A stretch of DNA of 64,000 nucleotides, from positions 496,001 to 560,000 of the forward strand of contig CBDAPE010000019.1 of the NCBI GenBank assembly GCA_965198325.1, given 5' to 3'. How positions within the stretch are numbered: position 1 is the stretch's first letter; each line of letters opens with the position of its first letter. The stretch comes from CBDAPE01 sp965198325 (lineage in GTDB: Bacteria > Pseudomonadota > Alphaproteobacteria > UBA828 > JAPUJA01). The notes beneath the pieces were generated by a model. That model was not told the DNA's origin, did not search any database, and saw only the letters and a list, made by a program, of their open reading frames with translations. Positions 1 through 7,862 of the stretch are shown here, piece after piece. A program made the translations under genes and the position numbers.

Positions 1-1226
1 AGCGCTGTGGCAGAGGCCCTCACCGCCGAGCTTGTCTCTGGGCTCAATCTCACGGGCACCGATGATGAGCCGGGGTTCGAGCAGAGCCTTGGCGGCAGCG
101 ATTTCAACGGCAACATCTACTTTTGGGCCGCCCGCGAAGTCGGCGGCAAAGACGGAGCCGCATCGTGCTCGCATAACTGGCAGATCCTGTCGCCGATCCG
201 CGCGGGCTTGGCCGGTGTCGAAGGGTTGAATCTCGCGGTCCAGCGGCGCTTCCGCGACAGGGTGAGAACGTGGGCCGAGGAGAAGCGTTGGGCGAAAATC
301 CCAAACCGTCCGGCCCGCAAGGCCTGTTATGGGGCGACAAGGTGATCAACGTCCGGAACAACGGGCGACGGCGCACCTACCCGGAACAGGAGAACGCCTA
401 TGTCGCGAATGGCGACATTGGCATCATTGTCGGCGGTTACAAGACGAAGAACATGAAGCGCCGGCCTCGTAATCTCGAAGTCGAGCTCAACAGTCAGCCC
501 GGCGTCAAGTTCACCTATCCGTATTGGGAGTTCACAGGCGACGATGGTTCACCGGAACTTGAGCTGGCGTACGTACTGACCGTTCACAAGACGCAGGGCA
601 GCCAATTCGGCCAAGTTTTCCTCGTTGTGCCCAAACATTGTAGGCCGCTTACGCGTGAGCTGCTGTACACGGCGCTGACGCGCCATCGTGATCGGCTTGT
701 CATCCTGCACGAGGATGAAGTTGGCGCGCTGCGCCGTTACGCCGAACCGGCGGCTTCAGAGATCGCACGGCGAATGACCGATCTATTCGAGGACCCCACC
801 CCAATCCAGGTGGTGACTGACACCGGGCCGAAGTTTCTCGACCAACATCTCCTGCACCGGACGAGCCGGAACGAGTTGGTGCGGTCGAAGGCTGAATTGG
901 CGATCGCCGAGAAGCTGATCGCGATGGGAGTGCCATACGTTTACGAGCAACCGCTCTTGCTTGGTGGACGGACACGCTGGCCGGACTTCACGATCGAGGA
1001 CGACGCGAGCGGGATCACCAATTACTGGGAGCATCTCGGGCTTCTCTCCGATCCGACATATGCTCGGCGGTGGGCAACAAAACGGCAGGCCTATCTTGCG
1101 GACGGAATTCGTCCTGTCGAACAAGCGGCGAATACTGATCGCGTGCTGATCGAGACACGGGAAACAGAAGGTTCCGGCCTGGATATGATGGAGGTAGAAC
1201 GCTTGGCTGCAATTGTTCTTGGTTGA
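1..1226 (+). pseudogene. 3' part of UvrD/RecD-like helicase with C-terminal nuclease-like domain, frameshifted
   Basis: The gene enters from the left edge and is read in frame 1 to about base 302, then in frame 3 to the stop at 1226. The join lies in a short C run followed by AAA: the two frames together give the expected ...KIPKPSGPQGLLWGDKV, so one base appears to be missing. Downstream come the UvrD_C_2 motifs (VHKTQGSQF; ELLYTALTR), typical of superfamily 1 helicases. A tail of about 130 residues follows, with PDF-TIED and a conserved YWEHLG, resembling the PD-(D/E)XK-like domain fused to some bacterial RecD/UvrD-like helicases. The N-terminal helicase core is outside the window. Helicase assignment is firm; the role (repair or defence) is not visible here. 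The next gene is on the other strand. Confidence 0.8.
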
Positions 1227-1530
1227 CGCTGGCTTTCCCAGATGCCTGTCCCTCCTATAAATTTCGTCCGGCGCAGAAATCCGGGCCTTTCAGGGTGATT
1301 TGATAGCGTTGGTGGTCCGCACACGATCCTGCTTCATGGCGTTCTCTTGGGCTTTCGCGGTCGCGCCATGCGATAGCTTGAGATCACCGCACCTCGTCAT
1401 CAACGGGACGTCCTTCGGCGCAACCAGCCAAGCCAGTGGCTGGGACGCCCAAAATACCAGGGTTTCCGCGCCGGATGGAGTTAATGGAAGGGACAAGCCC
1501 TTTCGCATGCAAGTACAAGAATTCCGCTAT
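1227..1530. other. Intergenic stretch with no convincing gene
   Basis: About 300 bases lie between the helicase stop and the end of the minus-strand gene at 1531-1776. Open frames cross it on both strands (for example 1290-1508 minus), but none has a clear ribosome binding site or recognisable protein character. No repeat or element end was seen. Confidence 0.4.
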
Positions 1531-1776
1531 CTATCTCCAGATATTGTCCGACACTTTGACGAAGGAGTTCGCAAGGCCCTGGCTGAAGAGGCTGCTCGGG
1601 TTGCTATCAAGAATCGGGACGCGGTCTGTCCCGAGGGCGGTTACGATCTCTCCCCTGCCCTCAATCGGGACAAGGCGATTGATGAGAAGCGCACAAATCT
1701 GCTGAAGCCCAGCTATCTGGCCGCGCAGATACTCCGGTTTCTCAATATCCGAAAATCCGTTTGACGATTCACTCAT
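1531..1776 (-). CDS. Small hypothetical protein (81 aa)
   Basis: ATG at 1776 is preceded by an excellent ribosome binding site (GAAGGAGAG, 5 nt before the start). The protein has a plausible soluble composition with an amphipathic central helix (LRGQIAGLQQICALLINRL) and ends in IWR. I do not recognise the family. An overlapping plus-strand frame (1300-1764) has a poorer composition and no good start site, so the minus reading was chosen. A GC-rich hairpin lies in the presumed 5' leader at 1803-1826. The gene is divergent from the secreted protein at 1883. Confidence 0.6.
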   Translation of the reverse strand: MSESSNGFSDIEKPEYLRGQIAGLQQICALLINRLVPIEGRGEIVTALGTDRVPILDSNPSSLFSQGLANSFVKVSDNIWR

Positions 1777-1802
1777 GAGAACTCTCCTTCTCGTGGGTTA
1801 AG

Positions 1803-1835
1803 CCCCGTCTGCTGACACGGGCGGGGTTCCTTTTA
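1803..1835 (+). terminator. GC-rich hairpin followed by a T-rich stretch
   Basis: CCCCG at 1803-1807 can pair with CGGGG at 1822-1826, and TTCCTTTTAT follows on the plus strand, as in a rho-independent terminator. It lies between two divergent genes, so it would end a plus-strand transcript from upstream or act as a leader hairpin of the minus-strand gene at 1531-1776. The role is inferred. Confidence 0.4.
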
Positions 1836-1882
1836 TCGTATCCCCGATTGACTCCCGAATCCACGGGAGCCAGACTTTCAGG

Positions 1883-2368
1883 ATGAGACGACACGCCAGC
1901 GTTTTGATTACCGTTGCGCTCTTGCTTGCCGCCGCGCCCGCATCGGCTGCCGAGGTGAGCGACTACGACCGTTTTCAGCTATGGAACGACTGCAAGTCCA
2001 CGAGATTGATCGTCGAGGATATGTCAGACGACGCAACCAGCATCGGCCTTACCAGTGACGCAATTGAGGTCGCCGTACGTAGCAGACTGCGAGCGGCGCG
2101 CATCTACAGCGAAGACTACGCTGAAACGGAGTTTACATACTTGTATGTCAATGTGAATGTCGTCGGGCGTGCTTTCAGTACGAGCATAAAATACCAAAAA
2201 TTTGTGTTCGATCAGGCTTCTATGTTGGAGTACACAGCTCCAACTTGGTATCTGGATGCAACGGGAACGCACAGTCGAGATTCGAACTACATCCTGTCGT
2301 GGGTGGCGCAGCTCACCGACGAGTTCATAGACGAATATCTGCGCGTTAATGCGGAGGCTTGCGAATAG
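1883..2368 (+). CDS. Secreted hypothetical protein (161 aa)
   Basis: The first ~22 residues form a standard Sec signal peptide: a basic MRRH start, a leucine/alanine core, then cleavage near APASAAE. The mature part of about 140 residues is acidic, with few cysteines (one in NDCKS, one in the terminal AEACE) that could pair. It has aromatic-rich beta-like stretches (FTYLYVNVNV). No known catalytic motif is visible. It lies alone between a divergent gene and the IS3-family element, whose left end starts 58 bp after the stop. A periplasmic location is likely; function unknown. Confidence 0.65.
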   Translation: MRRHASVLITVALLLAAAPASAAEVSDYDRFQLWNDCKSTRLIVEDMSDDATSIGLTSDAIEVAVRSRLRAARIYSEDYAETEFTYLYVNVNVVGRAFSTSIKYQKFVFDQASMLEYTAPTWYLDATGTHSRDSNYILSWVAQLTDEFIDEYLRVNAEACE

Positions 2369-2496
2369 CAAGGCGCGACTCAGCTTGAGTTCAGAATCTT
2401 TTTCGGACGATAGTCGTGGGGTGGAGTGACCCCCTAAAAGTGGTCCAGATTTATTGAAGAGTTTGGCGCATTTTGCCCCCTCGAAAGGAGGACGAA

Positions 2497-2775
2497 ATGA
2501 GCCGTAAACGCTACACCTCAGAACGGATTATCAGCATGTTGCGCGAAGCCGAGGTGGCTTTGGCGCAGGGCCAGTCGGTTGGTCAAGCTTGTCGCACGCT
2601 CGGCGTATCGGAGCAGAGTTACTATCGCTGGCGCAAGGAATATGGCGGCCTTCGTACTGACCAGGCCAAGCGTCTGAAGGACCTGGAGAAGGAGAATGGC
2701 CGTCTCCGCAAGGCGATCTCGGATCTGACGTTGGATAAGCTGATCTTGAAAGAGGCGCTTGAGGGAAATTGCTAA
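2497..2775 (+). CDS. IS3-family transposase OrfA
   Basis: A 92-residue protein with the N-terminal helix-turn-helix of IS3-family OrfA (SVGQACRTLGVSEQSYYRWR) and a leucine-zipper-like C-terminal helix (LKDLEKENGRLRKAI). The start at 2497 follows a strong AAAGGAGG site; an upstream in-frame alternative at 2473 lacks one. The end overlaps orfB by 7 bp, the usual arrangement for a -1 programmed frameshift that makes the OrfAB transposase. Binds the terminal inverted repeats (family knowledge). Confidence 0.93.
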   Translation: MSRKRYTSERIISMLREAEVALAQGQSVGQACRTLGVSEQSYYRWRKEYGGLRTDQAKRLKDLEKENGRLRKAISDLTLDKLILKEALEGNC

Positions 2776-3674
2776 GCCCCGCCCGTCGCCGGCAGTGTGT
2801 TGATCATCTCCAGGCCGAACTGGGGATCTCCGAGCGACGGGCCTGTGCTGTTGCAGGCCAACATCGCTCAACCCAGCGCAAGAGACCCCGTGGTCGGGAT
2901 GATGAAGAGGCCCTCACGGCCGCGATCATCCGCTTGGCCAGCCAGTATGGCAGATATGGCGATCGGCGGATCACTGCCTTGCTCAGGACCGAAGGTTGGC
3001 ACGTGAACGCCAAGCGGGTCCAGCGCATCTGGCGGCGGGAGGGGCTGAAGCTCCCACAGAAGCAACCGAAACGGGGCAGGCTGTGGCTCAACGACGGATC
3101 CTGCATCCGTCTGCGGCCGTGCTGGCCCAATCACGTCTGGTCCTATGACTTCGTCATGGATCGAACACACGATGGGAGGACGTTCCGCATGCTCACCGTG
3201 ATCGATGAGTTCACCAGGCGGTGCATGGCCGTTGTCGTCGAGCGAAGATTGAACTCGGACAATGTCCTCCATTGTCTGACCGAGCTCTTCGTCCAACATG
3301 GCCCGCCGGATCATATCCGTTCCGACAACGGCTCAGAGTTTACCGCTCATGCCGTCCGCGACTGGCTCGGCAGGATCGGCGTCAAGACCCTCTATATCGA
3401 GCCCGGGTCACCTTGGGAGAACGGATACAACGAGAGCTTCAACTCAAAGCTCCGGGACGAAATCCTGAACACGGAGATCTTCTCTACACTGAAGCAGGCC
3501 AAAGTGCTGATCGAACGATGGCGCCATCACTATAATACCATCCGGCCGCATAGCTCGCTCGGATACAGACCGCCGGCCCCAGAAACCATCTTGCCAAACG
3601 TTGAGGGGCCAACCTACCCTGTTGAGGGGCTACGGGCGGCCCATCAACTTAACCCGCGCCAAACTCTAACTTAA
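2769..3674 (+). CDS. IS3-family transposase OrfB (integrase catalytic domain)
   Basis: About 300 residues with an N-terminal HTH_21-type region (ERRACAVAG...), then the rve integrase core. The DDE residues are visible: D in YDFVMDRT, D in RSDNGSEF, and E in ENGYNESFNSKLRDE, with the IRPHSSLGYRPPAPE C-terminal signature typical of the IS407/IS2 groups. The frame opens with TTG at 2769 and probably needs frameshifting from OrfA for expression. Full length, with no visible lesion. Confidence 0.93.
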   Translation: MLSPARRRQCVDHLQAELGISERRACAVAGQHRSTQRKRPRGRDDEEALTAAIIRLASQYGRYGDRRITALLRTEGWHVNAKRVQRIWRREGLKLPQKQPKRGRLWLNDGSCIRLRPCWPNHVWSYDFVMDRTHDGRTFRMLTVIDEFTRRCMAVVVERRLNSDNVLHCLTELFVQHGPPDHIRSDNGSEFTAHAVRDWLGRIGVKTLYIEPGSPWENGYNESFNSKLRDEILNTEIFSTLKQAKVLIERWRHHYNTIRPHSSLGYRPPAPETILPNVEGPTYPVEGLRAAHQLNPRQTLT

Positions 3675-3778
3675 GCGCTGGACCACTAATCGGGGGCAGG
3701 CCAAGAGAATGCCCTGATTCACACATGGCGGACAAATGATCCTGAGCACGGTTTTAACTCCACGGGAGGGCAGAGTGG

Positions 3779-3985
3779 ATTGACCTCCCTCCGCTGACAG
3801 AGCGGCCAATAGACTATGCCGATTTCGGCTTCGGCAATGTGGCTGTCTTGGACATGCTGAATGACTTGAATGCGATTGTCAGTTGGGTCGAGAGAAATCA
3901 CCCAGACGGTGGTCGTTGTAGCGACTTAAGGGAAATGGGCCGCAGGTTGCTGAAACGGGTGGATCGAATCGATCCACCCGTCTAG
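3779..3985 (+). CDS. Small acidic hypothetical protein without a canonical start (about 68 aa)
   Basis: Read from an ATT codon, this frame gives a natural-looking protein (LPPLTERPIDYADFGFGNVA, then an amphipathic helix and a basic tail RRLLKRVDRID). No in-frame ATG, GTG or TTG lies between the upstream stop (3755) and this point. GGGAGGG sits about 10 bp before the ATT, so ATT could be a rare start or a mutated ATG. The 3' end forms a perfect 11-bp stem-loop. No family recognised. It lies in a phage-like remnant next to Mor/HNH genes and could be a decayed phage gene. Confidence 0.4.
   Translation: MDLPPLTERPIDYADFGFGNVAVLDMLNDLNAIVSWVERNHPDGGRCSDLREMGRRLLKRVDRIDPPV
3956..3980 (+). repeat. 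Perfect 11-bp inverted repeat with 3-nt loop
   Basis: CGGGTGGATCG, loop AAT, CGATCCACCCG. It covers the last codons of the small frame at 3779-3985 and is followed by TCTAGCTTTG. It could be a terminator without a strong T tract, or a protein-binding palindrome. Confidence 0.6.
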
Positions 3986-4082
3986 CTTTGTATATAAGCT
4001 CCTTTCCTAACTATAGGACCGGACCACTTCAACGGGAGAGGATCAAGGGGATCACGGCTTTGGCGTCAGGTATATAATTCCC

Positions 4083-4424
4083 TTAGTTTCGGTAGCGCCT
4101 GGCCGTGTCTCGGGTGAGGCCGAGACGCTCGGCGATGGCGGCGGTCGGGACGCCCTGGCCAGCGAGGTGGCGCACCAGCGCCCGGCGCGCCATCGGGATG
4201 TAGATCGAGTTGCCGCCGAGGCGCCCGGCGATGCGCCCGGCAACCTCGCGGCCGAGCAGAAGCGTCAGCGGGTGGGTTTCACCGCGGGCGCCCAAGACAA
4301 ACGCCGGTCGCGGTATGTGCAGCCTTTCGCCACCATGCGCCATCGCGATCTCGAGCGCCGTGTCGCGACCGGCGATCTCGGCGATTTCGGCCAGGACGCC
4401 GGGCAGTGGCGCGGTGCCTCTCAC
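4083..4424 (-). CDS. Mor-family (Mu middle operon regulator-like) transcription activator
   Basis: A 113-residue protein starting at GTG 4424. The N-terminal half (VLAEIAEIAGRDTALEIA, then a HGGERLHIP strand) matches the dimerisation domain of Mor/C activators of Mu-like phages. The C-terminus is a helix-turn-helix (VPTAAIAERLGLTRDTARRY). The start overlaps the stop of the HNH gene by 4 bp (GTGA), so the two are translationally coupled. A longer frame upstream (to 4838) overlaps the HNH gene and is not used. Marks a Mu-like phage remnant; the rest of the phage is absent. Confidence 0.75.
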   Translation of the reverse strand: MRGTAPLPGVLAEIAEIAGRDTALEIAMAHGGERLHIPRPAFVLGARGETHPLTLLLGREVAGRIAGRLGGNSIYIPMARRALVRHLAGQGVPTAAIAERLGLTRDTARRYRN

Positions 4425-4775
4425 AGGGCCGCTCCGCCGTCGTGTGGGCCGTCGTTTGGACCATCGAACAGGGGGTCGCCGCAGGCTCTGGCGCAAAAGC
4501 GCGTGGCGCGCCTGTGTGGCACGTCGTAGGCGTTGTGGCAGCGCTGGCACAGGGCGAGCAGATTGTCCGGCGTGTTGTTCCCGGGATCGTGGTCGAGGTG
4601 GGCGATGGTTAGGGCCACGCGCGACCCGGTGACCGGGTGCGGGACGCGGTTCAGCGCCTGGCACCGATCCGGCGCGCCGGACCGGACCCAACCAATATCG
4701 CCATCGTAGATGTCGTCGTCGGCGTGGCCCCGACCGCACTGCCCGGTACACTCGCATTGCTCGGCTTCGAGCGGT
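4421..4775 (-). pseudogene. HNH endonuclease-like phage protein, 5' end lost to IS21
   Basis: The reading frame shows a classic HNH zinc-finger nuclease layout: CECTGQCG, then RCQALN and PHPVTGSRVALTIAHLDHDP, then NLLALCQRCHNAYD. The native sequence begins at the IS21 boundary (4775). The codons before that, including the only in-frame TTG at 4792, belong to the IS end, so the original start has been removed. It overlaps the Mor-like gene by 4 bp. Such HNH proteins are common in Mu-like prophages and may act in packaging or as homing nucleases. The C-terminal catalytic region is intact, but expression would depend on the IS. Confidence 0.75.
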
Positions 4776-4892
4776 TGAGAACGGCGGCGCAATAATCCCC
4801 CACTGAAGCGGCCGGTTGATCCGGCTGTGGCGGACCAAAATGGGACCGTCTATAGCCTTCTGTCAGGGCTGCTCTGACTGGAAGGCGGGGGG

Positions 4893-6392
4893 ATGTATCG
4901 GGTGGATTTGTACGCGCGGGTTCGGCGGGCGTGTCGTGTCGAGGGAATGAGCACCCGCGAGGCCTCGCGGGTGTTCGGGCTGGACCGCAAGACGGTCCGC
5001 AAGATGCTGTCGTTCTCGGTGCCGCCGGGGTCTCGCCGCGGCAAGCCGCCACGGCGGCCGAAGCGGGGTCCGTTCACGGGGATCATCGATCGGATTCTGG
5101 AAGACGATCGGACCAGCCACCACAAGCAACGGCCCACGGCGAAGCGGATCTTCGACCGTCTCCGGGACGAGTACGGCTTTACGGGCGGCTACACCATCGT
5201 GAAGGACTATGTCCGTGAGCGGCGGCTTCGGTCGCGCGAGATGTTCGTGCCGCTCGTCCATTCCCCCGGCCCCGCCCAGGCGGACTTCGGCGAGGCGATG
5301 GCGGTGATCGGCGGCGTGGCGTGCAAGGTCCACTTCCTTGCCTTCGATCTTCCCCACAGTGATGCCTGCTTCGTGAAGGCCTACCCGGCGGAGACGACCG
5401 AGGCGTTCTGCGCTGGCCACAACGCGGCGGTTGCGTTCTTCGGCGGCGTCCCCCGATCCATCCTGTACGACAACACCAAGCTGGCAGTCGCCCGGATACT
5501 GGGCGATGGCAAGCGGCAGCGAACGCGCGTCTTCACGGACCTTCAATCCCCCTATCTGTTCGAGGACAGGTTCGGCCGGCCGGGCAAGGGCAACGACAAA
5601 GGCAAGGTCGAGGGACTGGTCGGCTTCATCCGGCGGACCTTCCGGGTCCCCGTCCCGCGGGCCGAGAGCTTCGAGGCGCTGAACGATGCTCTCGCGGGAC
5701 AGTGCCGCCGGCGCCAGGCGGCGCGGCTGCGGGGTCACAAGGAGACCATCGGCGAGCGCCTCGCACGGGACCGGGAAGCCTTCTTGCCTCTCCCCCCGGC
5801 ACCATACGATGCCTGCGACAAGCGCACTGGACGGGTGAGCTCGCTGTCGCTGGTGCGCTGCCGGGGCAACGACTACTCGGTGCCCGTGGCCTATGGCCAC
5901 CGCGAGGTGCTGATCCGGTGCTCCGTCGACGAGGTCGTTATCTCTTGCGGCGCGGAGGTGATTGCCCGGCACCGCCGGTCCTACGACAGCGAGGACCTGA
6001 TCTTCGACCCGCTGCATTACCTACCCTTGATCGAGCAGAAGATCGGCGCCCTCGACCAGGCCGCGCCGTTGGCGGGCTGGGACCTGCCCGAGGCCTTCAT
6101 CACTCTGCGACGCCTGCTCGAAGCCCGCATGGGCAAGGCGGGCAAGCGCGAGTCCGTCCAGGTGCGCCGTCTGCTGGAGAGCTTCCGGCTCGAGGAGGTC
6201 GAGGGTGCGGTCGGCGACGCGCTCAGGCTCGGCGCCATCGGCTTCGATGCGGTGAAGCACCTGGTACTGTGCCGCATCGAGCGGCGGCCGCCCCGGCTCA
6301 ACCTCGAGGTCTATCCGTACCTGCCGCGCGCCCGGGTCGCGACGACGTCTGCCAAGTCGTACATGAGCCTGCTGTCGGGGCTCGGCGCATGA
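4893..6392 (+). CDS. istA: IS21-family transposase IstA
   Basis: A 499-residue transposase. It has an N-terminal helix-turn-helix (STREASRVFGLDRKTVRKML), then an rve catalytic core with QADFGEAM containing the first Asp, ILYDNTKLAV for the second, and a glutamate in GKVEGLVGFIRR. A C-terminal Mu-like beta domain follows (YSVPVAYGHREVLIR). ATG at 4893 follows GGCGGGGGG. The stop overlaps the istB start (ATGA). Appears complete. Confidence 0.93.
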   Translation: MYRVDLYARVRRACRVEGMSTREASRVFGLDRKTVRKMLSFSVPPGSRRGKPPRRPKRGPFTGIIDRILEDDRTSHHKQRPTAKRIFDRLRDEYGFTGGYTIVKDYVRERRLRSREMFVPLVHSPGPAQADFGEAMAVIGGVACKVHFLAFDLPHSDACFVKAYPAETTEAFCAGHNAAVAFFGGVPRSILYDNTKLAVARILGDGKRQRTRVFTDLQSPYLFEDRFGRPGKGNDKGKVEGLVGFIRRTFRVPVPRAESFEALNDALAGQCRRRQAARLRGHKETIGERLARDREAFLPLPPAPYDACDKRTGRVSSLSLVRCRGNDYSVPVAYGHREVLIRCSVDEVVISCGAEVIARHRRSYDSEDLIFDPLHYLPLIEQKIGALDQAAPLAGWDLPEAFITLRRLLEARMGKAGKRESVQVRRLLESFRLEEVEGAVGDALRLGAIGFDAVKHLVLCRIERRPPRLNLEVYPYLPRARVATTSAKSYMSLLSGLGA

Positions 6393-7153
6393 CCGACACA
6401 CCACGGCTGCTGCTCGTCCACCACCTCAAGAGGCTGAAGCTGCCGACGGTCCTGAGGGAGTACGACAAGATCGCCCGGCAGTGCGCCTCTGAAGGCGTCG
6501 ACCACGTTCGCTATCTTCTGCGTCTGGCCGAGCTCGAGCTGATCGACCGCGAGCGCCGCATGGTCGAGCGGCGGATCAAGGCGGCGCGCTTCCCCGTGAT
6601 CAAGAGCCTCGATAGCTTCGATTTCAAGGTCATCCCCTCGCTCAACAAGACGCTGGTCCTGGAGCTCGCCCGCTGCGCGTACATCGAGCGCCGCGAGAAC
6701 CTCATCGCGCTCGGCAACAGCGGCACCGGCAAGACCCACATCGCCCTCGGTCTCGGCTTGGCGGCCTGCCAGAAGGGCCTCTCGGTCGGCTTCATCACCG
6801 CCGCCGCGCTGGTCCACGAGCTCATCGAGGCCCGCGATGACAAGCAGCTGCTGAGGTTCCAGAAGAAGCTCGCCACCTACAAGCTTCTGATCGTCGACGA
6901 GCTCGGCTTCGTGCCGCTGTCCAAGACCGGTGCCGAGCTCCTGTTCGAGGTGTTCAGCCAGCGCTACGAGCGCGGCTCGACCCTGGTCACCACCAATCTG
7001 CCGTTCGACGAATGGACCGAGGTGTTCGGCTCCGAGCGGCTTACCGGCGCTCTCCTCGACCGCCGCACCCACCACGTCAACATCCTCGAGATGAATGGCG
7101 AGAGCTACAGGCTCAACCAGAGCCACAGGCGTCAAACCCCGACGGCGAACTGA
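6389..7153 (+). CDS. istB: IS21-family helper ATPase IstB
   Basis: A 254-residue AAA+ helper of IS21 transposition. The start ATG at 6389 overlaps the istA stop. The Walker A motif is GNSGTGKTH and Walker B is LLIVDELGF; the sensor region STLVTTNLPF is present. Near the C-terminus this copy has LLDRRTHH where copy 2 has LLDRLTHH, the usual family residue, so a functional effect is possible. Otherwise complete; it is presumably the only intact IstB of the two copies. Confidence 0.92.
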   Translation: MTDTPRLLLVHHLKRLKLPTVLREYDKIARQCASEGVDHVRYLLRLAELELIDRERRMVERRIKAARFPVIKSLDSFDFKVIPSLNKTLVLELARCAYIERRENLIALGNSGTGKTHIALGLGLAACQKGLSVGFITAAALVHELIEARDDKQLLRFQKKLATYKLLIVDELGFVPLSKTGAELLFEVFSQRYERGSTLVTTNLPFDEWTEVFGSERLTGALLDRRTHHVNILEMNGESYRLNQSHRRQTPTAN

Positions 7154-7344
7154 ACCGACCACCCAACCCACGCTTGACCCCATGGGCCCACAGGTCCCTC
7201 CCGCGCGCGCCGCCGCGTCGGCCTGTTGAGGGCACGCCGCGTCGCACGCAGGGCCCGCCCATGGACTACGGGGACAAGCCCGCAGCCGCCAAGCGGTCCC
7301 TTTTTACTCCGCCACGGCGGTCGCTTTTTGCTCCGCCATTGACA

Positions 7345-7575
7345 CGCGTCGTCGCGGTAGGCAGGAATCGCCGGCGGATCGCCCTCGACGGCGCCGAACC
7401 GGTTGGCGCCGGGAAACACGTCCCCGGGCTCGAAATCTGCGACGAATGCGCCGTAGGAACGGGCTCCGGCGGGTTCGGCTGCACCGAACGTAAGGATCAA
7501 CAGGAAGGTCAGGCCGGCAAGGCAGGTCCAACCGAGCGGTCGCCTCGTCGCGAAATGGCTCATCGTTCCGGTCAA
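7345..7575 (-). pseudogene. 5' fragment of nosR-like gene (nitrous oxide reductase regulator)
   Basis: The frame runs from TTG 7575 (AGGAGGG 7 nt upstream; ATG 7563 is an alternative) and stops being native at the IS21 boundary. After a signal/transmembrane segment (LAGLTFLLILTFGAAE) it reads DVFPGANRFGAVEGDPPAIP, the start of the periplasmic FMN-binding domain of NosR/NirI. All later NosR domains (membrane helices, ferredoxin-like clusters) are missing. An FNR/Dnr-like box lies about 160 bp upstream, fitting regulation of denitrification. No other nos gene is in the window, so the cluster was probably deleted at the IS. Confidence 0.7.
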
Positions 7576-7733
7576 ACTGCAGCCCTCCTGTCCGACCGCG
7601 CAAAGCGGTTCCCACGGACCCAATCTTTTCGCGACTCCGGGGGGGACACCATTGCCCCAGTATTCAGCTGGACTGCACGCCGCCACAGAGAAACCCGACG
7701 GCTCCAGTTTCCCGGACAGGTTACCTTGGGTCT

Positions 7734-7747
7734 TTGACACAAATCAA
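7734..7747 (-). promoter_or_regulatory. FNR/Dnr/NnrR-type binding box
   Basis: TTGACACAAATCAA fits the family consensus TTGAT-N4-ATCAA with one mismatch and correct spacing. It sits in the 287-bp gap upstream of the nosR fragment, where an anaerobic/NO-responsive activator would be expected. It is also 116 bp upstream of the plus-strand gene at 7863. No other signal was recognised in this gap. Confidence 0.55.
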
Positions 7748-7862
7748 TTGTGAGAGCGGTTTTACCGCTCGTGCGCTAATCGTCACGGGCGCGGCATTGC
7801 AACTGTGGCCGTCATGGCCCTAAACTCCGGGCGATATCCCGGGGCAGCCGAATAGTAGACCG

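Larger units (their letters stand above)
2427..3698 (+). mobile_element. IS3-family (IS407-like) insertion sequence, copy 1, intact
   Basis: The element carries the two overlapping frames of the IS3 family. Its ends form imperfect inverted repeats: left TGACCCCCTAAAAGTGGTCC, right (inward) TGCCCCCGATTAGTGGTCC. The same sequence recurs from 55884, apparently identical over the shared 1226 bp, so the outer boundary is known to within a few bases; the left identity actually begins about 7 bp further out (GGTGGAG). I could not see a convincing target duplication. The near-identity of the copies implies recent transposition. Confidence 0.9.
4776..7344 (+). mobile_element. IS21-family insertion sequence, copy 1
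   Basis: Terminal inverted repeats are visible: left TGAGAACGGCGGCGCAATAA and right, read inward, TGTCAATGGCGGAGCAAAAA. Between them are istA and istB in the standard overlapping order. A second copy lies at 45963-48529. No target duplication is seen (left flank GAGCGGT, right flank CGCGTCG). The flanks belong to unrelated broken genes (HNH protein left, nosR right), so this copy probably marks an adjacent deletion or recombination. Confidence 0.92.

Noticed and set aside
1300..1764. Long plus-strand frame overlapping the minus-strand gene at 1531-1776
   Set aside because: No ribosome site and an unnatural composition; the minus-strand gene has an excellent start.
2420..3710. Target duplication of the first IS3 copy
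   Set aside because: Flanks GGTGGAG and GGCCAAG do not match at any offset that I could justify.
4425..4838. N-terminal extension of the Mor-like frame to 4838
   Set aside because: It is the shadow of the HNH gene and the IS21 end; the GTGA overlap defines the start.
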